DNA of 20,060 nucleotides from CAZJFH01 sp964545205 (GTDB taxonomy: Bacteria > Pseudomonadota > Alphaproteobacteria > Rhodospirillales > Magnetospirillaceae), in contig CAZJFH010000083.1 of NCBI GenBank assembly GCA_964545205.1, positions 1-20,060 of the forward strand. The letters run 5' to 3'. A model generated the notes under the pieces. That model worked only from the letters and a program-made list of their open reading frames with translations, did not search any database and was not told the DNA's origin. This document shows positions 20,045-20,060 of this stretch, piece after piece (within the stretch, counting starts at the first letter, position 1; every line of letters starts with the position of its first letter). The translations under genes were made by a program, and so were the position numbers.

Positions 20045-20060
20045 TGGCGCCGTGCCGCCG

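Noticed and set aside
19990..20060. Start of a new protein MLIHVFSLSRSRERAGVRV after padG
   Set aside because: The sequence is the typical chance translation of a known type of palindromic intergenic repeat; it does not resemble a PadH or PadI N-terminus.
1..20060. Defence system, prophage, CRISPR array or integrative element
   Set aside because: No repeats with regular spacing, integrase, transposase, tRNA-flanking direct repeats, toxin-antitoxin or restriction genes were seen; gene content is metabolic and composition is even apart from promoter regions.

Overview
The window is GC-rich bacterial DNA with tightly packed genes. It looks like a facultatively anaerobic, denitrifying proteobacterium, most likely an alphaproteobacterium of the Rhodospirillales type (Magnetospirillum- or Azospirillum-like). 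A betaproteobacterium such as Thauera or Aromatoleum cannot be excluded. The indicators are a cytochrome cd1 nitrite reductase (nirS), a tungsten/molybdenum aldehyde oxidoreductase, and genes matching the anaerobic phenylacetate pathway (padBCD, padEFG). No rRNA, tRNA, CRISPR array, transposase or prophage gene was seen.

Left part (1-6223): the last 30 codons of an unknown gene end at a strong hairpin. Then, on the minus strand, come a small SPW-repeat membrane protein, a putative lipoprotein and nirS. A palindrome-rich, AT-rich spacer (2934-3187) separates nirS from a divergent, large, soluble hybrid sensor kinase (PAS repeats, HisKA, HATPase, receiver, Hpt).

Middle part (6261-13004): an aldehyde:ferredoxin oxidoreductase-family enzyme (minus) carries a C-terminal MoaD/ThiS-like tail ending in Gly-Gly. 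A small unrecognised gene (plus) overlaps tail-to-tail with an agmatine-deiminase-like protein that lacks the family's catalytic residues. That protein sits behind an NAD-type short-chain dehydrogenase. A divergent promoter with an 18-bp palindrome drives the dehydrogenase one way and two tandem GNAT acetyltransferase paralogues the other way. The GNAT pair ends at a textbook terminator, followed by a palindromic repeat and a lone livF-type ABC ATPase (minus).

Right part (13214-19990): one translationally coupled plus-strand operon. It encodes a FlK-like hotdog thioesterase, the three subunits of a phenylacetyl-CoA:acceptor oxidoreductase-like enzyme (molybdopterin subunit, four-cluster ferredoxin subunit, NrfD/DmsC-like membrane anchor), and the gamma, delta and alpha subunits of a phenylglyoxylate:acceptor oxidoreductase-like enzyme. 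The beta and FAD subunits would be expected downstream; instead the window ends in a REP-like palindromic repeat directly after padG.

Working model (inference): phenylalanine is converted through phenylacetaldehyde, which the AOR could oxidise to phenylacetate. A CoA ligase outside the window would make phenylacetyl-CoA. PadBCD would oxidise this to phenylglyoxylate and pass electrons to quinone, and PadEFG plus missing partners would form benzoyl-CoA. Denitrification through NirS would be the electron sink. The most unusual items are the AOR with a Gly-Gly ubiquitin-like tail, the catalytically dead pentein protein, the thioesterase fused by overlap to padB, and a shared candidate operator (CGGTA-N6-TRCCG) in front of both the SDR/GNAT divergon and the pad operon.
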